Source: Agriotes lineatus (lineage: Eukaryota > Arthropoda > Insecta > Coleoptera > Elateridae). From it: a stretch of DNA of 64,000 nt. Numbering within the stretch: the first letter of the stretch is position 1; the number at the start of each line of letters is the position of its first letter. Location: NCBI GenBank assembly GCA_940337035.1, contig CALNHX010005186.1:1-64000 (forward strand). The letters are read 5' to 3'. Made by a program: the position numbers and the translations under genes. The notes beneath the pieces were generated by a model. The model was given only the letters and a program-made list of their open reading frames with translations, was not told where the DNA came from and made no database searches. Positions 12,821-27,100 of this stretch are shown in pieces.

Positions 12821-15800
12821 GTCCCAGTATATCCCATATGTCCTATACCTCCCTAACGTCCCAGACGTCCCAGATGTCCCATATGTCCCTAACGTCCCAG
12901 ATGTTCCATATGTCCCTAAAGTCCCAGACGTCCTAGATGTCTTATATGTCCCTAACGTCCCAGACGTCCCAGATCTCCCATATGTCCCTAACGTCCCAGA
13001 CGTGCTAGATGTCCCTTATATTCTTAACGTCCCAGACGTCCCAGATGTCCCATATGCCAATAACGTTCCAGACGTCCCAGATGTCCTATATGTCCCATAT
13101 GTCCCTAATGTCCCAGGCGTCCCAGACCTCCCATATGTCCCATATGTCCCTAACGTCCAGGGCGCCCTAAATGTCCAATATGTCCTTAACGTCCCAGACG
13201 TCCCAGACGTCCTAGATGTCCCATATGTTCTAAACGTCCCAGACGTCCCAGGTGTCCCATATGTCCGTAACGTCCCAGACGTCCCAGATGTTCCATGTGT
13301 CCCATATGTCCCTAATGTCCCAGGCCTCCTAAATGTCCCATATGTCCTTGACGTCCCAGGCGTCCCAGATGTCCCATATGTCCGTAACGTCCCAGACGTC
13401 CCAGAAGTTCAATGTGTTCCATATGTCCCTAATGTCCCAGGCGTCCCAGATGTCCCATATGTCCCAAATGTCCCTAATGTCCCTGGCGTCCTAAATGTCC
13501 CATATGTCCTTAACGTTCCAGACGTCCCAGACGTCTTAGATGTCACAAATGTCCTTAACGTCCCAGATGTCCCATATGTCCCATATGTTTCTAATGTCCC
13601 AGGCGTCCTAGATGTTCCATATGTCCCTAACATCACAGACGTCCCAGATGTTCTATATGTCCCATATGTCCTTAACGTCCCAGACGTCCCAGATGTCCCA
13701 TATGTCCTTAACGTCCCAGACGTCCCAAATGTCCTATATGTCCCTAATGTCCCAGGCGTCCTAAATGTCCCATATGTCCTTAACGTCCCAGACGTCCCAG
13801 ACGCCCTAGATGTCCCATATGTCATTAACGTCCCGGACGTCCCAGATGTCCCATATGTCCCTAACGTCCCAGACGTCCCAGATGTCCCATATGTCCCATA
13901 TGTCCCTAATGTCCGAGGCGTTCCAGATGTCCCATATGCCCCATATGTCCCTAATGTTCCAGGCGTCCTAAATGTCCCATATGTCCTTAACGTCCCAGAC
14001 GTCCCAGACGTCCTAGATGTCCCATATGTTCTTATCGTCCCTGACGTCCCAGATTTACCATATGTCCCTAACGTCCCAGACGTCCCAGATGTCCCATATG
14101 TCCCATATGTCCCTAATGTCCCAGACGTCCTAATGTCCCATATATCCTTAACGTCCCAGACGTCCCAGTATATCCCATATGTCCTATACCTCCCTAACGT
14201 CCCAGACGTCCCAGATGTCCCATATGTCAGTAACGTCCCAGATGTTCCATATGTCCCTAAAGTTTTAGACGTCCTAGATGTCTTATATGTCCCTAACGTC
14301 CCAGACGTCCCAGATCTCCCATATGTCCCTAACGTCCCAGACGTGCTAGATGTCCCTTATATCCTTAACGTCCCAGACGTCCCAGATGTCCCAAATGCCA
14401 ATAACGTCCCTGACGTCCCAGATGTCCTAGATGTCCCATATGTCCCTAATGTCCCAGGCGTCCCAGACCTCCCATATGTCCCATATGTCCCTAACGTCCA
14501 GGGCGTCCTAAATGTCCAATATGTCCTTAACGTCCCAGACGTCCTAGATGTCCCATATGTCCTAAACGTCTCAGACGTCCCAGATGTCCCATATGTCCGT
14601 AACGTCCCAGACGTCCCAGATGTTCAATGTGTCCCATATGTCCGTAACGTCCCAGACGTCCCAGATGTTCAATGTGTCCCATATGTCCCTAATTTCCCTA
14701 ATGTCCCAGGCGTCCTAAATGTCCCATATGTCCTTAACGTTCCAGACGTCCCAGACGTCTTAGATGTCCCAAATGGCCTTAACGTCCCAGACGTTCCAGC
14801 TGTCCCATATGTCCCATATGTTTATAATGTCCCAGGCGTCCTAGATGTTCCATATGTCCCTAACGTCCCAGACGTCCCAGATGTCCTATATGTCCCATAT
14901 GTCCTTAACGTCCCAGACGTCCCAGATGTCCCATATGTCCTAAACGTCCCAGACGTCCCAAATGTCCCATATGTCCCTAATGTCCCAGGCGTCCTGAATG
15001 ACCCATATGTCCTTAACGTCCCAGACGTCCCAGACGCCCTAGATGTCCCATATGTCATTAACGTCCCGGACGTCCCAGATGTCCCATATGTCCCTAACGT
15101 CCCAGACGTCCCAGATGTCCCATATGTCCCATATGTCCCTAATGTCCAAGGCGTCCCAGATGTCCCATATGTCCCATATGTCCCTAATGTCCCAGGCGTC
15201 CTAAATGTCCCATATGTCCTTGAAGTCCCAGACGTCCCAGACGTCCTAGATGTCCCATATGTCCTTAAAGTCCCAGACGTCCCAGATGTCCCATATGTCC
15301 CATGTGTCCCTAATGACCCAGGCGTCCTAGATGTTCCATATGTCCCTAACGTCCAAGACGTCCTAAATGTCCCATATGTCCCTAACGTCCCAGACGTCCC
15401 AGCTGTCCCGTATGTCCCTAACGCCCCTAACGTCCCAGACGTCCTAGATGTCCTATATGTCCTTAACGTCCCAGATGTCCCAGATGAGCCATATGTCCCT
15501 AACGTCCCAGACGTCCCAGATGTCCCAAAGGTCTTATATATCCTTAATGTCCCAGGCGTATTAGATGTCCCATATGTCTTTAACGTCCCGGACTTCCCAG
15601 ACGTCCTAGATGTCCCATATGTCCTTAACGTCCCAGACGTCCCAGATGTCCCATATGTCCCTAACGTCCCAGACGTCCCAGATGTCCCATATGTCCCTAA
15701 TGTCCCAGGCGTTCTAGAAATTCTATATGTCCCTAACGTCCCAGACGTCCCATATGTCCTTAACGTCCCAGACGTCCCAGACGTCCTAAATGTCCCATAT

Positions 15801-18140
15801 GTCCCTAACTTCCCAGACGTCTCAGACGTCCTAGATGTCCTATATGTCCCTAACGTCCCAGACGTCTCAGACGTCCTAAATGTCCCATATGTCCCTAACG
15901 TCCCAGACGTCCCATATGTCCATAACGTCCCAGACGTCCCAGACGTCCTAAATGTCCCATATGTCCCTAATGTCCTAGACGTCCTACATGTCCCATATGT
16001 CCCTAACGTCCCAGACGTCTCAGACGTCCTAGATGTCCTATATGTCCCTAACGTCCCAGACGTCCCAGATGTCCCATATGTCCCAAACGTCTCAGACTTC
16101 CCAGATGTCCCATATGTCCTTAACGTTTCAGACGTCCCAGATGTCCCATATGTCTCATATGTCCCTAATGTTCCAGGCGTCCCAGATGTTCCATATGTCC
16201 CATATGTCCCTAATGTCCCAGACGTCCCAGATGTCCCATATGTCCATCGCGTCCCAGATGTTCCATATGTCCCTAACGTCCCAGATGTCCTAGATGTCTT
16301 ATTTGCCCCTAACGTCCCAGACGTCCCAGATCTCCCATATGTCCCTAACGTACCAGACGTCCTAGGTGTCCCTTATATCCTTAATGTCCCAGACGTCCCA
16401 GATGTCCCATATGTCAATAACGTCCCAGACGTCCCAGATGTCCTATATGTCTTATATGTCCCTAATGTCCCAGGCGTCCCGGACCTCCCATATGTCCCAT
16501 ATGTCCCTAATGTCCGAGGCGTCCCAGATGTCCCATATTTTCCATATGTCCCTAATGTCCCAGGCGTCCTAAATGTCCCATATGTCCTTAAAGTCCAAGA
16601 CGTCCCAGACGTCCCAGCTGTCCCGTATGTCCCTAACGCCCCTGACGTTCCAGACGTCCTAGATGTCCTATATGTCCTTAACGTCCCAGACGTCCCAGAT
16701 GAGCCATATGTCCCTAACGTCCCAGACGTCCCAGATGACCCAAAGGTCTTATATATCCTTAATGTCCCAGGCGTATTAGATGTCCCATATGTCCCATATG
16801 TCCCTAATGTGCCAGCCGTCCTAAATGTCCCATATGTCTTTAACGTCCCGGACGTCCCAGACGTCCTAGATGTCCCATATGTCCTTACCGTCCCAGACGT
16901 CCCAGATGTCCCATATGTCCCTAACGTCTCAGACGTCCCAGATGTCCCATATGTCCCTAATGTCCCAGGCGTCCTAGATATTCCATATGTCCCTAACGTC
17001 CCAGACGTCCCATATGTCCTTAACGTCCCAGACGTGCTAGGTGTCCCTTATATCCTTAATGTCCCAGACGTCCCAGATGTCCCATATGTCAATAACGTCC
17101 CAGACGTCCCAGATCTCCCATATGTCCCTAACGTCCCAGACGTCCTAGGTGTCCCTTATATCCTTAATGTCCCAGACGTCCCAGATGTCCCATATGTCAA
17201 TAACGTCCCAGACGTCCCAGCTGTCCTATATGTCCCATATGTCCCTAATGTCCCAGCCGTCCCGGACCTCCCATATGTCCCATATGTCCCTAATGTCCAG
17301 GGCGTCCTAAATGTCCCATATCTCCTTAACGTCCCAGACGTCCCAGACGTCCTAGATGTCCCAAATGACCTTAACGTCCCAGACGTGCCAGATGTCCCAT
17401 ATGTTTCATATGTTTCTAATGTCCCAGGCGTCCTAGATGTTCCATATGTCCCTAACGTCCCAGACGTCCCAGATGTCTTAGATGTCCCATATGTCCTTAA
17501 CGTCCCAGACGTCCCAGATGTCCCATATGTCCCTAACGTCCCAGACGTCCCAGATGTCCCATATGTGCCTAATATCCCAGGCGTAGTAATTCTCCCATAT
17601 GTCCTTAACGTCCCAGACGTCCCAGACGCCCCAGATGTCCCATATGTCCTTAACGTCCTAGACGTCCCATACGTCCTAGATGTCCCATATGTCCTTAACG
17701 TCCCAGACGTCCCAGATGTCCCATATGTCCCTAGCATCCCAGACGTCCCAGATGTCCCATATGTCCTTTACGTCCCAGACGTCCCAGATGTCCCATATGT
17801 AACTAACGTCCCAGACGTCCCAGATGTCCCATATGTCCAATATGTCCCTAATGTCCCAGGCGTCCCAGATGTCCTATATGTCCCATATGTCCCTAATGTC
17901 CCAGGCGTCCTAAATGTCCCATATGTCCTTAACGTCCCAGACGTCCCAGACGTCCTAGATGTCCCATATGTCCTTAACGTCCCAGACGTCCCAGATTTAC
18001 CATATGTCCCTAACGTCCCAGACGTCCCAGATGTCCCATATGTCCCATATGTCCCTAATGTCCCAGACGTCCTAGATGTCCCATATATCCTTAACGTCCC
18101 AGACGTCCCAGTATATTCCATATGTCCTATACCTCCCTAA
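12792..18140 (+). other. 5.3-kb open Val-Pro-x reading frame, probably not a gene
   Basis: This is the longest uninterrupted frame in the window (1782 codons). It reads as Val-Pro-Asp, Val-Pro-Tyr and Val-Pro-Asn tripeptides because each 9-bp unit is three codons. It starts in the Met-Ser frame just before a junction, shifts to Val-Pro-x across the junction and ends at the stop in a later one. It passes the junction at 14,162 only because a base is missing near 14,134. The opposite strand is open over the same ground as Gly-Thr-Ser/Gly-Thr-Tyr repeats. I see no promoter, signal peptide, non-repeat terminus or codon-position pattern. A low-complexity structural protein cannot be strictly excluded without RNA data. 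Confidence 0.2.
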
Positions 18141-21100
18141 CGTCCCAGACGTCCCAGATGTCCCATATGTCCCTAACGTCCCAGATGTTCCATATGTCCC
18201 TAAAGTCCCAGACGTCCTAGATGTCTTATATGTCCCTAACGTCCCAGACGTCCCAGATCTCCCATATGTCCCTAACGTCCCAGACGTGTTAGATGACCCT
18301 TATATTCTTAACGTCCCAGACGTCCCAGATATCCCATATGCCAATAACGTTCCAGACGTCCCAGATGTCCTATATGTCCCATATGTCCCTAATGTCCCAG
18401 GCGTCCCAGACCTCCAATATGTCCCATATGTCCCTAACGTCCAGGGCGCCCTAAATGTCCAATATGTCCTTAACGTCCCAGATGTCCCAGACGTCCTAGA
18501 TGTTCCATATGTCCTAAACGTCCCAGACGTCCCAGATGTCCCATATGTCCCATATGTTTATAATTTCCCAGGCGTCCTAGATGTTCCATATGTCCTTAAC
18601 GTTCCAGACGTCCCAGACGTCTTAGATGTCCCAAATGTCCTTAACGTCCCAGACGTTCCAGCTGTCCCATATGTCCCATATGTTTATAATGTCCCAGGCG
18701 TCCTAGATGTTCCATATGTCCCTAACGTCCCAGAAGTCCCAGATGTTCAATGTGTCCCATATGTCCCTAATGTCCCTAATGTCCCAGGCGTCCTAAATGT
18801 CCCATATGTCCTTAACGTTCCAGACGTCCCAGACGTCTTAGATGTCCCAAATGTCCTTAACGTCCCAGACGTTCCAGCTGTCCCATATGTCCCATATGTT
18901 TATAATGTCCCAGGCGTCCTAGATGTTCCATATGTCCCTAACGTCCCAGACGTCCCAGATGTCCTATATGTCCCATATGTCCTTAACGTCCCAGACGTCC
19001 CAGATGTCCCATATGTCCTAAACGTCCCAGACGTCCCAAATGTCCCATATGTCCCTAATGTCCCAGGCGTCCTGAATGTCCCATATGTCCTTAACGTCCC
19101 AGACGTCCCAGACGCCCTAGATGTCCCATATGTCATTAACGTCCCGGACGTCCCAGATGTCCCATATGTCCCTAACGTCCCAGACGTCCCAGATGTCCCA
19201 TATGTCCCATATGTCCGTAATGTCCAAGGCGTCCCAGATGTCCCATATGTCCCATATGTCCCTAATGTCCCAGGCGTCCTAAATGTCCCATATGTCCTTG
19301 AAGTCCCAGACGTCCCAGACGTCCTAGATGTCCCATATGTCCTTAAAGTCCCAGACGTCCCAGATGTCCCATATGTCCCATGTGTCCCTAATGACCCAGG
19401 CGTCCTAGATGTTCCATATGTCCCTAACGTCCAAGACGTCCTAAATGTCCCATATGTCCCTAACGTCCCAGACGTCCCAGCTGTCCCGTATGTCCCTAAC
19501 GCCCCTAACGTCCCAGACGTCCTAGATGTCCTATATGTCCTTAACGTCCCAGATGTCCCAGATGAGCCATATGTCCCTAACGTCCCAGACGTCCCAGATG
19601 TCCCAAAGGTCTTATATATCCTTAATGTCCCAGGCGTATTAGATGTCCCATATGTCTTTAACGTCCCGGACTTCCCAGACGTCCTAGATGTCCCATATGT
19701 CCTTAACGTCGCAGACGTCCCAGATGTCCCATATGTCCTTAACGTCCCAGACGTCCCAAATGTCCCATATGTCCCTAATGTCCCAGGCGTCCTAAATGTC
19801 CATATGTCCTTAACGTCCCAGACGTCCCACACGCCCTAGATGTCCCATATGTCATTAACGTCCCGGACGTCCCAGATGTCCCATATGTCCCTAACGTCCC
19901 AGACGTCTCAGATGTCCCATATGTCCCATATGTCCCTAATGTCCGAGGCGTCCCAGATGTCCCATATGTCCCATATGTTACTAATGTCCCAGGCGTCCTA
20001 AATGTCCCATATGTCCTTAAAGTCCCAGACGTCCCAGACGTCCTAGATGTCCCATATGTCCTTAAAGTCCCAGACGTCCCAGATGTCCCATATGTCCCAT
20101 GTGTCCCTAATGACCCAGGCGTCCTAGATGTTCCATATGTCCCTAACGTCCAAGACGTCCTAAATGTCTCATATGTCCCTAACGTCCCAGACGTCCCAGA
20201 TGTCCCATATGTCCCTAACGTCCCAGATGTTCCATATGTCCCTAACGTCCCAGATGTCCTAGATGTCCTATATGTCCCTAACGTCCCAGACGTCCCAGAC
20301 GCCCTAGATGTCCCATTTGTCATTAACGTCCCGGACGTCCCAGATGTCCCATATGTCCCTAACGTCCCAGTCGTCCCAGATGTCCCATATGTCCCATATG
20401 TCCCTATTGTCCGAGGCGTCCCAGATGTCCCATATGTCCCATATGTCCCTAATGTCCCAGGCGTCCTAAATGTCCCATATGTCCTTAACGTCCCAGACGT
20501 CCCAGACGTCCTAGATGTCCCATATGTCCTTATGGTCCCTGACGTCCCAGATTTACCATATGTCCCTAACGTCCCAGACGTCCCAGATGTCCCATATGTC
20601 CCATATGTCCTTAATGTCCCAGACGTCCTAGATGTCCCATATATCCTTAACGTCCCAGACGTCCCAGTATATCCCATATGTCCTATATCTCCCTAACATC
20701 CCAGACGTCCCAGATCTCCCATATGTTCCTAACGTACCAGACGTGCTAGATGTCCCTTATATCCTTAACGTCCCAGACGTCCCAGATGTCCCATTTGCCA
20801 ATAACGTTCCAGACGTCCCAGATGTCCTATATGTCCCATATGTCCCTAATGTCCCAGGCGTCCCAGACCTCCCATATGTCCCATATGTCCCTAACGTCCA
20901 GGGCGTCCTAAATGTCCAATATGTCCTTAACGTCCCAGACGTCCCAGACGTCCTAGATGTCCCATATGTCCTAAACGTCCCAGACGTCCCATATGTTCAA
21001 TGTGTCCCATATGTCGCTAATGTCCAAGGCCTCCTAAATGTCCCATATGTCCTTAACGTCCCAGGCGTCCCAGATGTCCCATATGTCCGTAACGTCCCAG

Positions 21101-24100
21101 ACGTCCCAGATGTTCAATGTGTCCCATATGTCCCTAATGTCCCAGGCGTCCCAGATGTCCCATATGTCCCAAATGTCCCTAATGTCCCAGACGTCCTAAA
21201 TGTTCCATATGTCCTTAACGTTCCAGACGTCCCAGACGTCTTAAATGTCCCAAATGTCCTTAACGTCCCAGACGTCCTAGATGTCCCATATGTCCTTATC
21301 GTCCCTGACGTCCCAGATTTACCATATGTCCCTAACGTCCCAGACGTCCCAGATGTCCCATATGTCCCATATGTCCTTAATGTCCCAGACGTCCTAGATG
21401 TCCCATATATCCTTAACGTCCCAGACGTCCCAGTATATCCCATATGTCCTATATATCCCTAACGTCCCAGACGTCCCAGATCTCCCATATGTTCCTAACG
21501 TCCCAGACGTGCTAGATGTCCCTTATATCCTTAACGTCCCAGACGTCCCAGATGTCCCATATGCCAATAACGTTCCAGACGTCCCAGATGTCCTATATGT
21601 CCCATATGTCCCTAATGTCCCAGGCGTCCCAGACCTCCCATATGTCCCATATGTCCCTAACGTCCAGGGCGTCCTAAATGTCCAATATGTCCTTAACGTC
21701 CCAGACGTCCCAGACGTCCTAGATGTCCCATATGTCCTAAACGTCCCAGACGTCCCAGATGTTCAATGTGTCCCATATGTCCCTAATGTCCAAGGCCTCC
21801 TAAATGTCCCATATGTCCTTAACGTCCCAGGCGTCCCAGATGTCCCATATGTCCGTAACGTCCCAGACGTCCCAGATGTTCAATGTGTCCCATATGTCCC
21901 TAATGTCCCAGGCGTCCCAGATGTCCCATATGTCCCAAATGTCCCTAATGTCCCAGGCGTCCTAAATGTCCCATATGTCCTTAACGTTCCAGACGTCCCC
22001 CAGACGTCTTAAATGTCCCAAATGTCCTTAACGTCCCAGACGTTCCAGATGTCCCATGTGTCCCATATGTTTATAATGTCAAAGGCGTCCTAGAGGTTCC
22101 ATATGTCCTAAAGTCCCAGACGTCCCAGATGTCCTATATGTCCCATATGTCCTTAACGTCCCAGACGTCCCAGATGTCCCATATGTCCTAAACGTCCCAG
22201 ACGTCCCAAATGTCCCATATGTCCCTAATGTCCCAGGCGTCCTGAATGTCCCATATGTCCTTAACGTCCAGACGTCCCAGACGCCCTAGATGTCCCATAT
22301 GTCATTAACGTCCCGGACGTCCAAGATGTTCCATATGTCCCTAACGTCCCAGACGTCCCAGATGTCCCATATGTCCCATATGTCCCTAATGTCCGAGGCG
22401 TCCCAGATGTCCCATATGTCCCATATGTCCCTAATGTCCCAGGCGTCCTAAATGTCCCATATGTCCTTAAAGTCCCAGACGTCCCAGACGTCCCAGCTGT
22501 CCCGTATGTCCCTAACGCCCCTGACGTCCCAGACGTCCTAGATGTCCTATATGTCCTTAACGTCCCAGACGTCCCAGATGAGCCATATGTCCCTAACGTC
22601 CCAGACGTCCTAGATGACCCAAAGGTCTTATATATCCTTAATGTCCCAGGCGTATTAGATGTCCCATATGTCCCATATGTCCCTAATGTGCCAGGCGTCC
22701 TAAATGTATCATATGTCTTTAACGTCCCGGACGTTCCAGACGTCCTAGATGTCCCATATGTCCTTAACGTCCCAGACGTCCCAGATGTCCCATATGTCCC
22801 TAACGTCCCAGACGTCCCAGATGTCCCATATGTCCCTAATGTCCCAGGCGTCCTAGATATTCCATATGTCCCTAACGTCCCAGACGTCCCATATGTCCTT
22901 AACGTCCCAGGCGTCCCAAACGTTATAAATGTCCCATATGTCCCTAACGTCCCAGACGTCTCCGACGTCCTAGATGTCCTATATGTCCCTAACGTCCCAG
23001 ACGTCTCAGACGTCCTAAATGTCCCATATGTCCCTAACGTCCCAGACGTCCCATATGTCCTTAACGTCCCAGACGTCCCAGACGTCCTAAATGTCCCATA
23101 TGTCCCTAATGTCCCAGACGTCCTACATGTCCCATAAGTCCCTAACGTCCCAGACGTCTCAGACGTCCTAGATGTCCTATATGTCCCTAACGTCCCAGAC
23201 GTCCCAGATGTCCCATATGTCCCTAACGTCTCAGACGTCCCAGATGTCCCATATGTCCTTAACGTCCCAGACGTCCCAGATGTCCCATATGTCTCATATG
23301 TCCCTAATGTTCCAGGCGTCCCAGATGTCCCATATGTCCCATATGTCCCTAATGTCCCAGACGTCCCAGATGTCCCATATGTCCCTAACGTCCCAAATGC
23401 TCCATATGTCCCTAACGTCCCAGATGTCCTAGATGTCTTATATGCCCCTAACGTCCCAGACGTCCCAGATCTCCCATATGTCCCTAACGTCCCAGACGTC
23501 CTAGTGTCCCTTATATCCTTAATGTCCCAGACGTCCCAGATGTCCCATATGTCAATAACGTCCCAGACGTCCCAGATGTCCTATATGTCCCATATGTCCC
23601 TAATGTCCCAGGCGTCCCGGACCTCCCATATGTCCCATATGTCCCTAATGTCCAGGGCGTCCTAAATGTCCCATATGTCCTTAACGTCCCAGACGTCCAG
23701 ACGTCCTAGATGTCCCATATGTCCTTAACGTCCCAGACGTCCCAGATATCCCATATGTCCTTAATGTCCAGGGCGTCCTAAATGTCCCATTTCTCCTTAA
23801 CGTCCCAGACGTCCCAGACGTCCCTAGATGTCCCAAATGTCCTTAACGTCCCAGACGTCCCAGATGTCCCATATGTTTCATATATTTCTAATGTCCCAGG
23901 CGTCCTAGACGTTCCATATGTCCCTAACGTCCCAGACGTCCCAGATGTCCTAGATGTCCCATATGTCCTTAACGTCCCAGACGTCCCAGATGTCCCATAT
24001 GTCCCTAACGTCCCAGACGTCCCAGATGTCCCATATGTCCTAATATCAAAGGCGTAGTAATTCTCCCATATGTCCTTAACGTCGCAGACGTCCCAGACGC

Positions 24101-27100
24101 CCCAGATGTCCCATATGTCCTTAACGTCCCAGACGTCCCAGACGTCCTAGATGTCCTATATGTCCTTAACGTCCCAGACGTCCCAGATGTCCCATATGTC
24201 CCTAGCATCCCAGACGTCCCAGATGTCCCATATGTCCTTAACGTCCCAGACGTCCCAGATGTCCCATATGTAACTAACGTCCCAGACGTCCCAGATGTCC
24301 CATATGTCCAATATGTCCCTAATGTCCCAGGCGTCCTAAATGTCCCATATGTCCTTAACGTCCCAGACGTCCCAGACGTCCTAGACGTCCCATATGTCCT
24401 TAACGTCCCAGACGTCCCAGATTTACCATATGTCCCTAACGTCCCAGACGTCCCAGATGTCCCATATGTCCCATATGTCCCTAATGTCCCAGACGTCCTA
24501 GATGTCCCATATATCCTTAACGTCCGAGACGTCCAGTATATCCCATATGTCCTATACCTCCCTAACGTCCCAGACGTCCCAGATGTCCCATATGTCCCTA
24601 ACGTCCCAGATGTTCCATATGTCCCTAAAGTCCCAGACGTCCTAGATGTCTTATATGTCCCTAACGTCCCAGACGTGCTAGATGTCCCTTATATTCTTAA
24701 CGTCCCAGACGTCCCAGATGTCCCATATGCCAACAACGTTCCAGACGTCCCAGATGTCCTATATGTCCCATATGTCCCTAATGTCCCAGGCGTCCCAGAC
24801 CTCCCATATGTCCCATATGTCCCTAACGTCTAGGGCGCCCTAAATGTCCAATATGTCCTTAACGTCCCAGACGTCCCAGACGTCCTAGATGTCCCATATA
24901 TTCTAAACGTCCCAGACGTCCCAGGTGTCCCATATGTCCGTAACGTCCCAGACGTCCTAAATGTCCCATATGTCCTTGAAGTCCCAGACGTCCCAGACGT
25001 CCTAGATGTCCCATATGTCCTTAAAGTCCCAGACGTCCCAGATGTCCCATATGTCCCATGTGTCCCTAATGACCCAGGCGTCCTAGATGTTCCATATGTC
25101 CCTAACGTCCAAGACGTCCTAAATGTCCCATATGTCCCTAACGTCCCAGACGTCCCAGCTGTCCCGTATGTCCCTAACGCCCCTAACGTCCCAGACGTCC
25201 TAGATGTCCTATATGTCCTTAAACGTCCCAGATGTCCCAGATGAGCCATATGTCCCTAACGTCCCAGACGTGCTAGATGTCCCTTATATTCTTAACGTCC
25301 CAGACGTCCCAGATGTCCCATATGCCAACAACGTTCAGACGTCCCAGATGTCCTATATGTCCCATATGTCCCTAATGTCCCAGGCGTCCCAGACCTCCCA
25401 TATGTCCCATATGTCCCTAACGTCTAGGGCGCCCTAAATGTCCAATATGTCCTTAACGTCCCAGACGTCCCAGACGTCCTAGATGTCCCATATATTCTAA
25501 ACGTCCCAGACGTCCCAGGTGTCCCATATGTCCGTAACGTCCCAGACGTCCTAATGTCCCATATGTCCTTGAAGTCCCAGACGTCCCAGACGTCCTAGAT
25601 GTCCCATATGTCCTTAAAGTCCCAGACGTCCCAGATGTCCCATATGTCCCATGTGTCCCTAATGACCCAGGCGTCCTAGATGTTCCATATGTCCCTAACG
25701 TCCAAGACGTCCTAAATGTCCATATGTCCCTAACGTCCCAGACGTCCCAGCTGTCCCGTATGTCCCTAACGCCCCTAACGTCCCAGACGTCCTAGATGTC
25801 CTATATGTCCTTAACGTCCCAGATGTCCCAGATGAGCCATATGTCCCTAACGTCCCAGACGTCCCAGATGTCCCAAAGGTCTTATATATCCTTAATGTCC
25901 CAGGCGTATTAGATGTCCCGTATGTCTTTAACGTCCCGGACTTCCAGACGTCCTAGATGTCCCATATGTCCTTAACGTCCCAGACGTCCCAGATGTCCCA
26001 TATGTCCCTAACGTCCCAGACGTCCCAGATGTCCCATATGTCCCTAATGTCCCAGGCGTTCTAGAAATTCTATATGTCCCTAACGTCCCAGACGTCCCAT
26101 ATGTCCTTAACGTCCCAGACGTCCCAGACGTCCTAAATGTCCCATAGTCCCTAACTTCCCAGACGTCTCAGACGTCCTAGATGTCCTATATGTCCCTAAC
26201 GTCCCAGACGTCTCAGACGTCCTAAATGTCCCATATGTCCCTAACGTCCCAGACGTCCCATATGTCCTTAACGTCCCAGACGTCCCAGACGTCCTAAATG
26301 TCCCATATGTCCCTAATGTCCTAGACGTCCTACATGTCCATATGTCCCTAACGTCCCAGACGTCTCAGACGTCCTAGATGTCCTATATGTCCTAACGTCC
26401 AGACGTCCCAGATGTCCCCATATGTCCCAAACGTCTCAGACGTCCCAGATGTCCCATATGTCCTTAACGTTTCAGACGTCCCAGATGTCCCATATGTCTC
26501 ATATGTCCCTAATGTTCCAGGCGTCCCAGATGTTCCATATGTCCCATATGTCCCTAATGTCCCAGACGTCCCAGATGTCCCATATGTCCATAACGTCCCA
26601 GATGTTCCATATGTCCCTAACGTCCCAGATGTCCTAGATGTCTTATTTGCCCCTAACGTCCCAGACGTCCCAGATCTCCCATATGTCCCTAACGTACCAG
26701 ACGTCCCTAGGTGTCACTTATATCCTTAATGTCCCAGACGTCCCAGATGTCCCATATGTCAATAACGTCCCAGACGTCCAGATGTCCTATATGTCTTATA
26801 TGTCCCTAATGTCCCAGGCGTCCCGGACCTCCCATATGTCCCATATGTCCCTAATGTCCAGCGCGTCTTAAATGTCCGATATGTCCTTAACGTCCCCAGA
26901 CGTCCCAGACGTCCTAGATGTCCCATATGTCCCTAAAGTCCCAGACGTCCCAGATGCCCCATATGTCCCATATGTCCCAAATGTCCGAGGCGTCCCAGAT
27001 GTCCATATTTCCCATATGTCCCTAATGTCCCAGGCGTCCTAAATGTCCCATATGTCCTTAAAGTCCAAGACGTCCCAGACGTCCCAGCTGTCCCGTATGT

